From assembly GCA_036940085.1 (NCBI GenBank), contig JALLBK010000107.1, forward strand, positions 1 to 30,594: a DNA stretch of 30,594 nucleotides, given 5' to 3'. The stretch comes from Discostella pseudostelligera. Its lineage: Eukaryota > Bacillariophyta > Thalassiosirophyceae > Thalassiosirales > Thalassiosiraceae. The number at the start of each line of letters is the position of its first letter. Position 1 is the stretch's first letter. The notes beneath the pieces were generated by a model. The model saw only the letters and a program-made list of their open reading frames with translations, was not told where the DNA came from and did no database searches. A program made the position numbers and the translations under genes. Shown piece by piece: positions 9,758-21,700 of the stretch.

Positions 9758-12700
9758 ATGCATAAACTGATGGCAATACATCATCTTTATCTGTTAGTAG
9801 GAATACTTCATTTTTATGTTCGCGCAGTGTCGGTAGTATCAATATCATCGTCGTCGCCCTTCGTTCATCGCCACAACTCTCATTGGCGTCACCGTCACCG
9901 TCGTCGACGTCTATTTCTCCAACCGACGGAGACGACGACGACTCTAATGCTAATGCCAGCTGGATTTGCACGAACGGGAATTCCATCAACTGCTACTGCT
10001 ATGCGGATGATACTTGACAAATCATGGTCATGGCAAACGCGGCAATTTATATTCCAGGATTTGCAGCATATCTGTCATAATCGCCTCCCAAGATACTGCA
10101 TGTACATTGGCTCGAACTGTCGACAACAACAACAAAATCAATTGCATTATTCGATCTATCGGCGTCGTTTTCAAACTTATCCTTCATTCTCGGCATTAGC
10201 ATCGTCGTCGTCGTCGACGACGACAAACTCATATGCAAAGGAAGGGAAAGCACCTGACAATAATGACCATACCATCCAACCAGAGCAGCAGCTGCAAAGA
10301 CAAAATCAACACCAACGACGACAACTTCTCGAAACGAAACTCGACCAGTTAGCTCGTATGAACGGGGGTAATCCAATCAATCCACGCAGTCCTCGCCAAG
10401 TGTCTAATCTGTTGTATGGAACTATTGTCGGTGATGGTAGTAATGAGAGTGTCGACACCACCACCATCAGCAATAGCAATAGCAATGCAATTATTTTGGG
10501 GCCCACCGATAAAGCCACGTTACGAAGAATCTTGATGGTATCATCTACAGACAACAATGAGGAGAGTGGCACTTCCATTACCGTCCATGCTGATTCAATC
10601 GACAATTGCAGCACTGAAAAGGAGAGGGAACGACGAAGACAGGCGGCTGCATTAGTATTGCAATGTCGAGAATTATTATCATCCTTGAATGACGACGATG
10701 ATGTGAGCGGCAGTACGGCATTAGAATCACCATCATCTGAACTTGATTCACTGGAATATGTCGGGGTAGGGATGGAGCGGATAGGTGACAAAATATCTAC
10801 GATTAATGCAATGCAAGCGAAAGTTGTCAATTCAGACAGCGTTAGTTCGACATTACCGTCATCTATAGCATTCAATGACGATTGGTATGTGGAGCACAAG
10901 GAAAAGATTGACTCCGATGCTACTCGCCAACGTGCACTACAATCTACAATGTCCCCGTACGAAAGGATGGTCATGGATTTGTTCCACAACAATATTGATT
11001 CCGACGATAACGGCACGGTTTTAAGAAAGACCATTGATCCATATTGGATTGAACCGCTGCTATCATTAACAAAATCTACATCAAGGTCTCTGGTGCGACA
11101 GCTCTCACGATCAACGTCCTGTCCAATGGGATATGATCCCTCTGCGAGCACCATATCATTATTCTCATCCGCTTCGAAGCAACAACAAATTCCTGATATA
11201 GGGTCATCATCGTCCACGACATCTTCCACTACTACTACCACCCCCTCCTCAACTTCTCTCCTATCCTACGTGCGCACCAACAAGGCATCGCATACCGACG
11301 CCATTCTTCTGATACGGGTTGGAGACTTTTACGAATCCTATGGTATCGATGCAATTATGCTCGTGGAACACTGCGGACTGAATCCCATGGGAGGTAAGGC
11401 ACGTGCGGGATGTCCGATTATGAATGTCCAGGCCACGCTGGACTTGCTAACGAAGAAGGGGTTTCGTGTGGCGGTATATGAGGAAGAACAGCAGCAACCA
11501 CTTCACAAGCGCAAGAGCAATGGGAGTGGTGGTGGAGGTGGTGGGAGCAAATTGAAGACACGCTATTTGGCTCAGGTGGTATCGTCCGCCAATCCGACTT
11601 ATATGCACGGCCTCGTGTTGAATAGTGATGATGGTGATGTATCATCATCGGCGTCGTCTCCGGGACGATCGTATGTTGGCGTCATTGAGACAAATGCAGG
11701 ATATACCCTCGTGGAAGTTTCCGCGGAGGAACGAACGGTAATGGTATCCGAACGATTGACTTCGGAGGCGGTGGCATGTCGACTGGTGGCATACCCTCCT
11801 GCGGATCCTTTATTTTATGTACCACCATACTCCACTGAGAGTTTTGGGAGTGGTGGAAGGAGACGACGATTGGATCGTCTTGCCTTCCTTCCCTGGAGGC
11901 ATCAACAACCACAAAACTTTTTAGCATCCTATGGTTCGCAAGATGGCGATGGTGGCGACTACGGCAATGTGGGGAAGATGCGGGTCAAGACATTGCCGCC
12001 ATCGTTGGTGGTTACTCCAAAACCCGGAGTATCGGATGTCGAGAGGGCGAAGCAAACAATTGTTTCCGCATTTCTACGCCTGGAAGATGGCTACCACCGC
12101 TGGTCAGTTAATGGAGAGGAAACGAGTGATGACTATTTGACTTTCTCGTCCTCTGTTTCAGTGAAGAATCGCAATCGTAGGGCAGTTACCCACGAAGATT
12201 TTGCAATTGTTTCGGCCTCATCATCAGTATTTGGACATGTCGATACGGACTCTTCGGAGACAGGTAATAGTTCGATCGCGGTGGCAACAACTCGTCCCCT
12301 CCACTTGGAAACTGCCACACAGCTTGGTCTCATGTTTGATCCTGCTTTACCTCCTCTGATATCATCTTTACTACCGGAGTCAGCGCCTTCACCCTCACGA
12401 CGATTCCTTCGACGTTGGCTACTTATCCCACCCCCTCCCGATGTCGCCGATGCCATGTCGCAATTGGTTCGAATATTGAAAGACGAAAACGACAAGGCGC
12501 TTCCATCGCTATGTGCGCCACCTCTCACCGGGAAAGTGATCTCGCTGATTCGGGCAGGACAAGCCAGCGCCGCAGTATATTGTGAGATTCTTTCATCCTT
12601 GGATGCTGCATGCGAAATCTGCTGGTTGGATGGAGACATTGGTGGGCGCGCCAATAACGATTCTGGTATTGTGAGGCCGTTGTTGACGATACTTCACCAC

Positions 12701-14630
12701 GACACCGGAACCCAAGGTTCAAACGCCAGAACGCTGAGAAAAAGCTTTTTAGATGCAATGACGATGATTGCAAATGTCGTTAGCACACATAGCATGGACC
12801 GCATATTGAAGAATATTGAGTATGAAGACGATGTCGAAAGTGATCGCATAAGTCATATCGGTGCTGTCGTTCCTCATGCATTCTTCGGGAGAAATGAAGC
12901 AGTTTGGCGAGGTAGGTTGAAGGCATGTGCACTAAGACATGCCCGCATTGTTCCAACAAAAGCGAAACGCCTAGGTGAGGCGATTGCTGTTGACTTTTGG
13001 GGCGTTGAGACCATAACATATGACGACGATGGTGTCTTACAACTCTCCGGAGCTATGGAATCTAAGAGCCCGGTCGTTCAAGATATTTTCAACAATCTGC
13101 TTGCAATTAAATCCGTTCCTTCATGGACCAAACGAGAGGATCATTATTTTCACCCTCGCGATCGTAATGGTAAAGTTCTACGCACACGCTACACCACCGA
13201 ACGTGTACAAGAGGCATTGTCAGATTACGTTGAAGCCTGCAGTAATGCACGCGAAGAGGTGGAAAGCGTTTTGACTCAACTTAGTTGGGACCTGGTCGAT
13301 GCTGGGCATCTATCAGCAATTTTCTTATCATCACACTTGAACCTTATTTTAGCCACTGCTGCTCATCATGCTGCAAGCTCTAATGCAAAAGGATGGAGTG
13401 TTGCAACAATCCATGACGGAGGCGACGAAACGTCTGCTGGTTATTTCAATTGCGTTTGGCCCTATTGGATGGATAGATCCGAGTCAGTCTCCAACTCATT
13501 CGATCTCAATGGATTGTTTCTCCTGACGGCACCCAATATGTCCGGGAAGAGCACTTTGATGCGATCCACTGCTGCAGCCGCTCTCTTGACAGGGTGCGGA
13601 TTATGTGCTCCTGTTATGCCTGGTTCATCTGTCAGAAGATTCGACTCTCTCTTTGTTCGAGGAGCTAGTGCTGATGTTCCCACGGAAGATAAGTCGGCAT
13701 TCGGAGCTGAGATGGGAGATGTCGCTAGCCTACTTCGGTCCTGCGGAAGTCGTTCCCTTGTCTTTGTCGACGAGATAGGGAGGGGCACCTCACCAAAGGA
13801 CGGAACAAGCCTTGCCGGAGCCATTCTCGAACAGATGAGTGAGTCTCTTATGAGTGGAATGTTTGCTACTCACTTGCACGGCATATTGGAGCTGCCGTAT
13901 TCTGTTGCAGCTGAATCGAGATTGAGGAAAAAACGAATGGCCATTGCCGAGGATAGCCAAGGTCAGATCAATTGGACATATACACTAGAAGACGGAGTTT
14001 GCACCAACAGGTGAGTGCGTCATTGTGTCGTTTAGTTGTTGCGACAAATCTCCAGGTAGACGCTTTCTCACTGGGATCCTCAGTTTGGCACTGTTGACGG
14101 CATCGAAATTTGGCCTCCCTGAATCAATCATCAAGCGCGCTAGCGAGTTATCGAAATTTTGGGATTCAAATAGCTCTGAGCATATGGAATCTGTTGTGAA
14201 TATGATCGATCGTTCCCCTGTCATGAACGATATTCAGTATGCAACATCAATACTTGAAGAAACAGTCGGAAAGGGCCCAATCATCTATATTCCACCATCG
14301 TACATGTCACCTCCTTCATTGGAGGGTAAATCATGCGTATATATCTTGCAAATTGGAGATTCCAACACATCATCGATGAGGTATTACGTAGGCGAAACTG
14401 ACTCTCTCGCGCGTCGTCTTTCTGATCATCGTTCCAAGGGCAAAGACTGGTCGGCGTTAAAGGCTATTGCGATCGAAATAGATGAAGGGAAATCAAAGGC
14501 TCGAAGTATTGAAAGTTTGGTCATCCAAAAGCTAGCGAAGAGTGGATTCAATATGATCAGCATCGCGGACGGAAGATCAATACGCTCCTGGAACGATGCC
14601 CCTAGTGAACAAAAAGCAGGGTACAACTAA
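9758..14630 (+). CDS. MSH1: MSH1-type MutS protein with C-terminal GIY-YIG nuclease domain (2 exons)
   Basis: Exon 1 is 9758-14010 and exon 2 is 14084-14630. The 73-nt intron splits a Ser codon, giving VCTN|SLAL as in plant MSH1; total 1599 aa. The MutS mismatch-binding domain has the Phe-x-Glu motif FYE at 524-526 in LIRVGDFYESYG. The ATPase has Walker A APNMSGKST (1258-1266), with Ala where Gly is usual, Walker B VFVDEIGRGTS (D1338, E1339), and an FATHLHG motif. Residues about 1502-1575 form a GIY-YIG domain: VYI (1503-1505), YVG (1519-1521), R1528 and E1561. This combination defines MSH1, which in plants suppresses mutation and ectopic recombination in plastid and mitochondrial DNA. The first ~200 residues are basic and Ser/Thr-rich, starting with a hydrophobic stretch, consistent with organelle targeting, but no clear cleavage motif is seen. 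Several low-complexity inserts make it longer than the plant protein (about 1100 aa). Confidence 0.93.
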
Positions 14631-14852
14631 AAATAACATAGTCAAGTGTGTTCAACTAATCATTGGAGGAGTACTTTCATCTGAGAGACACGATACATAA
14701 CTGCTACTGGCATTCATTTCACTATTTGTTCCTATTTTTATTACTGATGATGTAAGTAGCACTAATACAGTGAAGGTAGGAGTAGGCATTTATTGCACTC
14801 CACAGCGATGCAGTTCCCATTGACGATTATGTCTTTCATTGCTAAGTCGAAT
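14631..14852. other. Short convergent spacer
   Basis: 3' flanks of the MSH1 gene and the chitinase fusion gene, which are transcribed towards each other. It is AT-rich, with no other feature seen. Confidence 0.5.
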
Positions 14853-17800
14853 TTAGAGATCAAACACAGTCAATACTTTGTGGAAGTTTGAGCTTCTATC
14901 CTCTCGTCCGTCGACATCTCCGGTCATGCAGGGAGGGTTGTGGCATCCACGGTTGACGATACCGGACACAGCATCAATAAAGTTATTGCCAATCATGCCA
15001 CCATCAACATACTTCTTCAGCTCAGTGATGTAATCCCATCCACCAACATTGTAGCTCTGGAGAGATTCGACCCAGTAGAACATGCCCGCGATCCATTTCA
15101 ATTCCTTGTGCTCCTCGCTGGCACAAATGGCATCGGGGGTCTCGCAGAAATTAATGTCGGGATACCGGCTATCACGGCCCTCATCGCGCGCACGCTTGCC
15201 AAGGTAGAAATTTAGCTTGCCAAAATTGCAAACACCAGTGGTCTGGATCACACCTCGTCCCCAGAAGCAGCAGCCTTCAACATCCGTACGACCAGATGAA
15301 TTTGGGAAGGGAGACGAGTTGTCGAATCCACCAGCCCTTTGACCTTGGTAGTCGTCACAATATTCGGGAGGATTGTTCCAAGGCATGTTGCATTCTTTAG
15401 TGTGATCCCAGATACCAGTGAAAGGGTACTTCGACTTTGGTCCACAGTAGAGAGGAGCAGGGGCACCCCACCACTTGGCGTTGGTGGTCGCCGTGATCTC
15501 CATATCCACCTTCACCTCACACTCCATGTGCGCCTCACTTTCGGAGCACTTATAATCCTGGTAGGATTGCCCAAGCTGTCCACAGGCATTCGCTACTGGG
15601 TATTTACCATTCACTAAGTCCCACGAGTTCTCGTCGCATGCGTTGTATTGGATGGTCTCCTTCATCGATTGAGCCAAGAAAGCAGCAATGTTGACAAGTC
15701 CGTAGATGTGACCATTGGGACTGTTGTCGCCCATGAAGAAGTATTTGTTCGCCACGCCGTCATTGTACATAACACGTAGTCCATCCAAAAGATCTGCATA
15801 GCGGTAGATTGTGGATGGAACCCATTGCATGGAAGGTTCCTGGGAGAGAAGGATTTTGTTGTCGATGTCGTCTTTGTTCGCCTCGAGCACGGCTTCGACG
15901 GCTGCAGCTGCGGAGCTCATTGGTGGAAGGTTGACAGGCGACGGTGACGGGAAGAGTGTGGTTGGCTTGGCCGAAGTTGGCAGTTGAGTTGGGCTTCGCG
16001 TGGTTGGTTTTGATGTCGTTGGGTTTTGAGTTGGACTTTGCGTGGCGGTCGGTTTTGAAGTTGGGCTTCGAGTGGTTGGCTTCATTGTCGACGGCTTTTG
16101 GGTGGGACTTCGGGAGGTAGGATTAGCAGTCTGCCCTACCAGCGTGGGCTTGGATGATGAAGGCTTTTGAGAAGTCGGTTTGAGAGTGGGATTTTGCGTG
16201 GGTGTAGCATTGGTGGTGGTACTGGACGTTGTGGCTGCGGTCGTAGTCGTCGTCGATCCAACCTCGGTGAACGTTGAACCGCAATAGTTGGAATGAACCT
16301 GCGAAAAGGTGATCAAGCATTTTCAAATTAGTATCTTTGTACACAGGAACACCTTACTATCGAAATCGCTCATTGGACTCACCGAGATGCATGACTCTCC
16401 AGGCTTGCTGCATTGCCAACTGCACGGTTCACCACAGAAGGTTCGTGCCATTTCCTCCGATACTCCACATCGGCTATTCACTGTCGACTGAACTGGGGCA
16501 TCGTAGACACGTTGAGGAATGCTTCCACAATAGTTGCTGTGCACGGTCCAGCAAAACTCGCCAGCTCCGCAATCGGAATCAGTTGCACAAATTGGCTTAC
16601 ACTGCTCCCTGGCGTCGATCTCCGACTTTCCACATCGCGGAGAGTTGTTGAGTACGAGCACTCTACTAGTTGATGTTGTGGTCGTGGTTGTTGCAGATGT
16701 AGTAGTAGAAGTGGTTGTCGTAGTTGGTGAAGGGAGTGGATTCGTCGGGCTAGGGGTGGATTGCTGCTGGACCGTCGTGGGGATAGTTGTCGGATTCTTC
16801 GACACCAAAGGATTCAAACAGTTATCATTTTGGCAGCATGTTCCATTTTGGCAGCATGTTCCACAGTACGCATCTCCTGTACCACAATAACCCCACTGAC
16901 TGCAGCACGTTCCATCAGCACATGGCTTGTCTCGACCACAGGTGGCAGTGTGCGATGCGCAGTTGGAGTTGTTTGTGATAGTGGTCGCTGTCGTGGTAGT
17001 TGTTGCCAAAGTGGAAGAAGTGGTAGTCGAAGAAGTTACTGGAGGATTCGAGACAGAAGCGGTAGGCAATGCAGTAGGCAGAGAAGTCGGCAAACCCGCA
17101 GATACTGGAGGTGGAGAGGATGTCCCACCACACCCATTTCCAACTTTGATTGCTACCTCGGCACAGTTCCAGAACTGCTCTGGCACTCCGCGACCATCCG
17201 GTGGAATACTCTGACAAACAGGAAGATCTCCGGGGTAAAATCCCTCCGGCCATGCATACGAGTTGTAACCCTCCGCCACGCAACTGTTCGCCGTCAAATA
17301 GTACCACTGAAGCAAGATGAGATCGCCGCGAAGTCCAGCAGGAAGCTTGAACAAATGATGGAATGGGTAGTCACCATTAGGTCCTCTGGTCAATCCAGCA
17401 AAGTCCGTCCTGGGAATGTACGCCCTCCCAGGATACAGAGGATCGACGGGTGCGCCATACAATTTATCCTTCACAAGTGTTAACGGATTGGCATCAAAGC
17501 ATTCCTGTGTGGCTACTTGACCCGGAGAGATGGCACAAGCTTTGACTTCGAAATGTCCTTTGTGATGGGCAGTCAAGACACTTTCAATGTCAACGATCGA
17601 GCCTTCATCGTAGCAGGCTTGAATGACGGGAGGTAAAATACCTCCAATGGCATTGGGTGGATAGTCATAGTTGTGGTCACCTAGAGCCAATACAATACAG
17701 ACGTTAGTGATTTGTACGCTCAATAATACGACGACAAAAATTCGAGACCAGTAATTTTGAGACTTACCAACTTTGCCACAGCGAGCTTCCGTTCCGCCAA

Positions 17801-17990
17801 TGTTGAGGCAATGGGGACAGTTTTCCGGAGCTGGATCTGTAGCCGTGCCACCGCTCCAGATGGGGTTGATGGATGCGTGGTAATTCCTGGAACGAGGCGA
17901 TTTCAGATAGCCATGGGCGTCGACGCCAATGAGGTTGGCGGCGAGGAGGATGGCGGCAACTTGATTATTATTTGTGAGATGGAATTTCAT
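14853..17990 (-). CDS. Secreted LPMO - chitin-binding - GH19 chitinase fusion (3 exons)
   Basis: Exons on the minus strand are 17990-17768, 17680-16383 and 16298-14853; introns of 87 and 84 nt are GT-AG and keep frame; 988 aa. Residues 1-25 are a signal peptide ending VDA, so mature residue 1 is His26 ([11 protein letters not shown]), as required for the copper histidine brace of lytic polysaccharide monooxygenases. The second brace His is probably H114 in [12 protein letters not shown], and the axial aromatic is F244 in [11 protein letters not shown]. The closest resemblance is to AA15/AA10. After a Pro/Thr linker comes a hevein-like CBM18 (about 322-347, [11 protein letters not shown]). Two copies of a Cys-rich module ending VHSNYCGS follow (424-461 and 478-515), with a Thr-rich spacer before them. 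A long KPT/SPT linker (about 522-630) leads to a GH19-like domain (about 634-988) with FLAQSMKET (candidate acid E721) and [20 protein letters not shown]. Likely role: extracellular chitin oxidation plus hydrolysis. The 87-nt intron has no in-frame stop, so retention would add 29 residues. Confidence 0.85.
15949..16240 (-). repeat. Degenerate coding repeat of the Lys-Pro-Thr/Ser-Pro-Thr linker
   Basis: This DNA encodes the tandem KPT..SPT/NPT units of the linker between the Cys-rich modules and the GH19 domain. Units of about 9-18 codons recur, such as KPTTRSPT and QNPT. Such linkers are common in secreted, O-glycosylated multidomain enzymes. Confidence 0.65.
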
Positions 17991-18780
17991 GACGGCGCGG
18001 TGATCGGTGATCGGCGATGGGGTTGTGACTTTGTGACTTTGGACTTGGGAGAGGGGTGGCAAATTACTTTTTATGAGACATTGGAGAAATCATCCCGATG
18101 GGTGAAGTCTGCACCCGCTCTTGCGAAAGGGTCGTGCAATTGGACGATCTATGGCCCCGGGGGAGATGTGATCGTGCTTCATAGTGTCGCAACTGCAACT
18201 CGTGAATGTCTAGTGTGGCCCTGTGAATCCACGTGGCACAATATTTGGCGGGAGACCTCAATTCATACGACCCGTTACACGTGGAATCCATAGTCGACAC
18301 TCTCCCGCATAATCTATGCCGCCGTATTAGGAGCAGTACTCATCCCCTATCTCCATCGACCATCTTATTATGCAATATTCCGCTTCTTCCCATCGCTGAA
18401 TTGATAGTGGAGGTCGTGGATGGAGGATAGAGGTCGTGCAGGGTGAACAAAAGGATTGACTTCATTGTCTACCGACCTGGTCGAGTTGTCGAGAGCTTAT
18501 AACACTATGGTAGGTGCTTGCAAATCAACAGCCATGAAGAGGAAGTGGTGTAGGTAGTTCTCTAGCATGAAATATTTTCCACAGTGAAAGATATCATGCA
18601 TTTGTCAGGTGCACCATCATAATTAAAAAGATATGTCGTCATCATTCGATGACAGAAGATTCGCATAGCACTCACCTTCTAAAGTACGAAACTATTATTT
18701 CCATCATCAAGCTTTCTATCTCCACAGAGTAGTGAGTTATCACAACGCTGTTAACATCTCTTACGTTTCATCTTTCACAC
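17991..18780. promoter_or_regulatory. Intergenic region upstream of the chitinase fusion gene
   Basis: About 790 bases between the start of the fusion gene and the 3' end of the WAPL-like gene. It includes TTTGGCGGGAG at 18244-18254, an E2F-like core about 255 bases upstream of the fusion gene's ATG. Short ORFs here show no domain. Nothing else recognisable was found in 18300-18780. Confidence 0.35.
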
Positions 18781-21700
18781 TCAGTTGTGAGTGTTTGGAA
18801 CGGCTTGCAGGTCCAATAATTCAAGCCCCGTAATCAGCTTCACCACCGGAGCTATCACTGCAACACTGATGTCACCCACCGTGTAATGGTAGTAGTTGCA
18901 AAATGCTTTCAGAACTTTGACTATGAATTGTATGCCTCCTGAAATTCCATTTTGATCGATCGGCAGCTCCTCCTGGATAATATCTCGATTGTTCCGAGAA
19001 GATACGTCGTCGCCTATCATCAGAGATGCCAGTAAAACGAATCCATTCCCAGCTGTAACAAGATTGTCATCCTCCCCAGTTTTGAGCTCGTTGTCGACAT
19101 GAGTGCTTGCGCTCGACCCAAAACTACCTTTCATCACTGACTCTCGAAATCCAGATGTTGTTGATACTATCCATCGGGTTAGCCAGGAAAGCCCACTTTG
19201 CTCTTCAGCGCCATCGACATCAAAGACAATCGCCTCGATCACTCGTTTTGCTTGATCTGGATCCATTTCGACAGTATTTGTCAAGATATTCAAACAGAAT
19301 ATTGCGTGGTCGTACATCATCTTGTGATGAGCTCGTTTTGTCTGCATTAACGATACAGTTCGGAACAAATAGCAAAAAACGATCCCTACGCCCGTAGTGT
19401 GATTTGATGAGGTGCTATCCTGGGATGAAGTAGAACCAGAACTTTCCAATTGTAGCGATTCCAACATCTGACTGCTGGCCACTGAGTTTTCATGAGTGAG
19501 GCTAGTCAGTGTTTTCAATGCCGCTGAAGCAGCGTCAACATAAAGTGATGGCCAATCATCATTCATCGATAATGACACTTCCAATATAACTCGTAGTACA
19601 CTCGGCACCAGGCAGGATTCATGGTTGCTGAGCGTTACGGAGACGTTGGGACTGAGACAACACAAGCTATCAATCACTTCCGAGAGCGCAAATGCACGTT
19701 TTTGAAGGTACGATGTGCATTCAGAACAACATGTGATACTGTAGCTCTTCATTGAGATCAGAATTGCAAGTAGAGTTTCTGACATGGACCGTGAATAATG
19801 GGGAAGTGAGCCACTCAGACGAAGCATTTCGTTTGCGTACACTATTGGATTGTCGGACATCAGCCCATGAGAAGCATGTTGCTCGTTTGAATAACCTAGG
19901 AATGGCAGCCCATCATCGACATCGTCCTGTAGATCAGTATTTGACTCTGCCGACCACCGATCTCTCCCAGTAATGATACAGTCCGCAGCTGCAAGTGCAA
20001 GACCAGAAGTGCTGGTGAAACTGTCTTTGTTGTTGAGATCAAGATGTGTTATCAAGTGTGGCGTCCAAGCGCTGCAGTAAGCACAATCTGAATGGAGGTC
20101 TCGTCGGTAGAATGATAATCCGAAATCATTATCACGTGTCAGCTGAATCCGAGACATTGCCAACAAAATCTTCTCATCGAATTTATTGGAACAGTTCACG
20201 TCAGATTCAAGACCCTCAGGGGTTGGCGCTTCTCTGAATGAAAAGTCCATGTCAGCCGATTGTCCACGATAAAATAAAGTACGGGACGTCCCTATCCCAA
20301 GCGATGGCTCGACATCCAAAGATGATTTGCTCTGGAGATCACTGGACACATTCGACGACGGAGAGTCACTTACTTGTCGTTTCTTACGACTTCGCCTTCC
20401 TGACTTTGTCGGGTCACAGTGTGTGCTCTGATTGGGCTCCCGATCATGCTTAATTGATGCCAAGAAATCTCTACTTGAGCGACAGCTGGTTGCTCTCTCT
20501 GGTGGTCCAATATCGTCTGAGAATTCATCGCCACAACAACTTCCAGCATCGTTAGTGCTCAGAGACTTACTTTCCTCATGCAAATATGCATTCACCACCG
20601 GATCATCCGCAACAAGTCGTGCTATTCCCCGCAATGCAGGTTTATGCTGAAGGACAGTCTCCCGAGTCAATTGAATCGCCAACCGATTGCTAGGACCGTC
20701 AGAAAGGATGGCGGACTCGGTACAATCAATACCAACAAAGTAGGACACGATAGACAAGGCTTTGGATGAGATAATGTCGTATTCTCTGTTTCTTGGACTG
20801 TCTGATCTCCGATCCAAAGCTGAATGGTGATCCACGTTGTCTTTGTAGCTGCGTGCCGAACCATTCGATAGTTTCCCCGAAGATTGGCCGCTGCCACATC
20901 CATTCTCAATCATAGATCGGCAAACAACCGACCAATCGGGTGCATCTGGAGCACACGCCACTGACTCCAGTATCGCTTCCACAGCACCTACTTTGGCACC
21001 TCCTCTTGCCGATTTGGCAGTCAGAGTTGATAATTTCACACGTGTATCCGATTGTGAGACAAGTTCCGCGATACCACAGGCTGCCCCCGCCGTTACTGCA
21101 GTATGATGTTGTTGTGTATGGGATGCCGCCACCACCTCGAGCGTTTCACCACTCCGCCGCCGACGAGATGATGTTGTCAATGTCGCTGTTACTGATGATG
21201 ATGATGTTGTCGTTGGTAGTTTTTTTCTGCATTGAATAATGGCTGAGCTCAGATAGGACAAATCATCAATGAGCATGCGATAATTTCCCATATCTTGGGT
21301 AGTAGTCTCATCACGAAAGCGCCTGTGTCCCCCAAGTGTCACTGCTTGGGGTGTGCCAGATGTTGAGGATGATTCTTGAGACGATGACAACACTGTTCCT
21401 CGTGATTCCGGTGTTGATTCTTTCAGACGGCTAGATTTGCCTCGTTGTGATTTGTTGGACGAAGATGGAGTTGATGGACCACGTTTACCCATTGCCTTGG
21501 CATTCAAAGGAATGGAGCTGCACCATGAATCATCGGTACTACTCGTCGGTATGCCATATTCAGGAATGCTACCCAGTTGAGACTTTCGGCAAGAAGATGG
21601 AGTTGATGGGGCTTTTCTACCTGATGCTTTGGCAGTTAATGGAATGGAGCTGGATCCATCATCTTTACTGCTACTCGTCGGTGTACCATGCTCAGGAATA

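Noticed and set aside
10306..11241. 311-codon minus-strand ORF
   Set aside because: It lies wholly antisense to the MSH1 coding exon, and its Ser/Asp/Val runs mirror the low-complexity codons of that gene.
14011..14055. Shorter alternative MSH1 intron ending at CTCCAG
   Set aside because: It would join the exons so that the next codon is TAG. The acceptor at 14083 restores the conserved family sequence.
16761..17483. 240-codon + strand ORF
   Set aside because: Antisense to the LPMO/CBM18 exon, which has clear domains and conserved cysteines.
18064..18300. 78-codon minus-strand ORF upstream of the chitinase fusion
   Set aside because: No domain or signal peptide, and it occupies the likely promoter and leader of the fusion gene.
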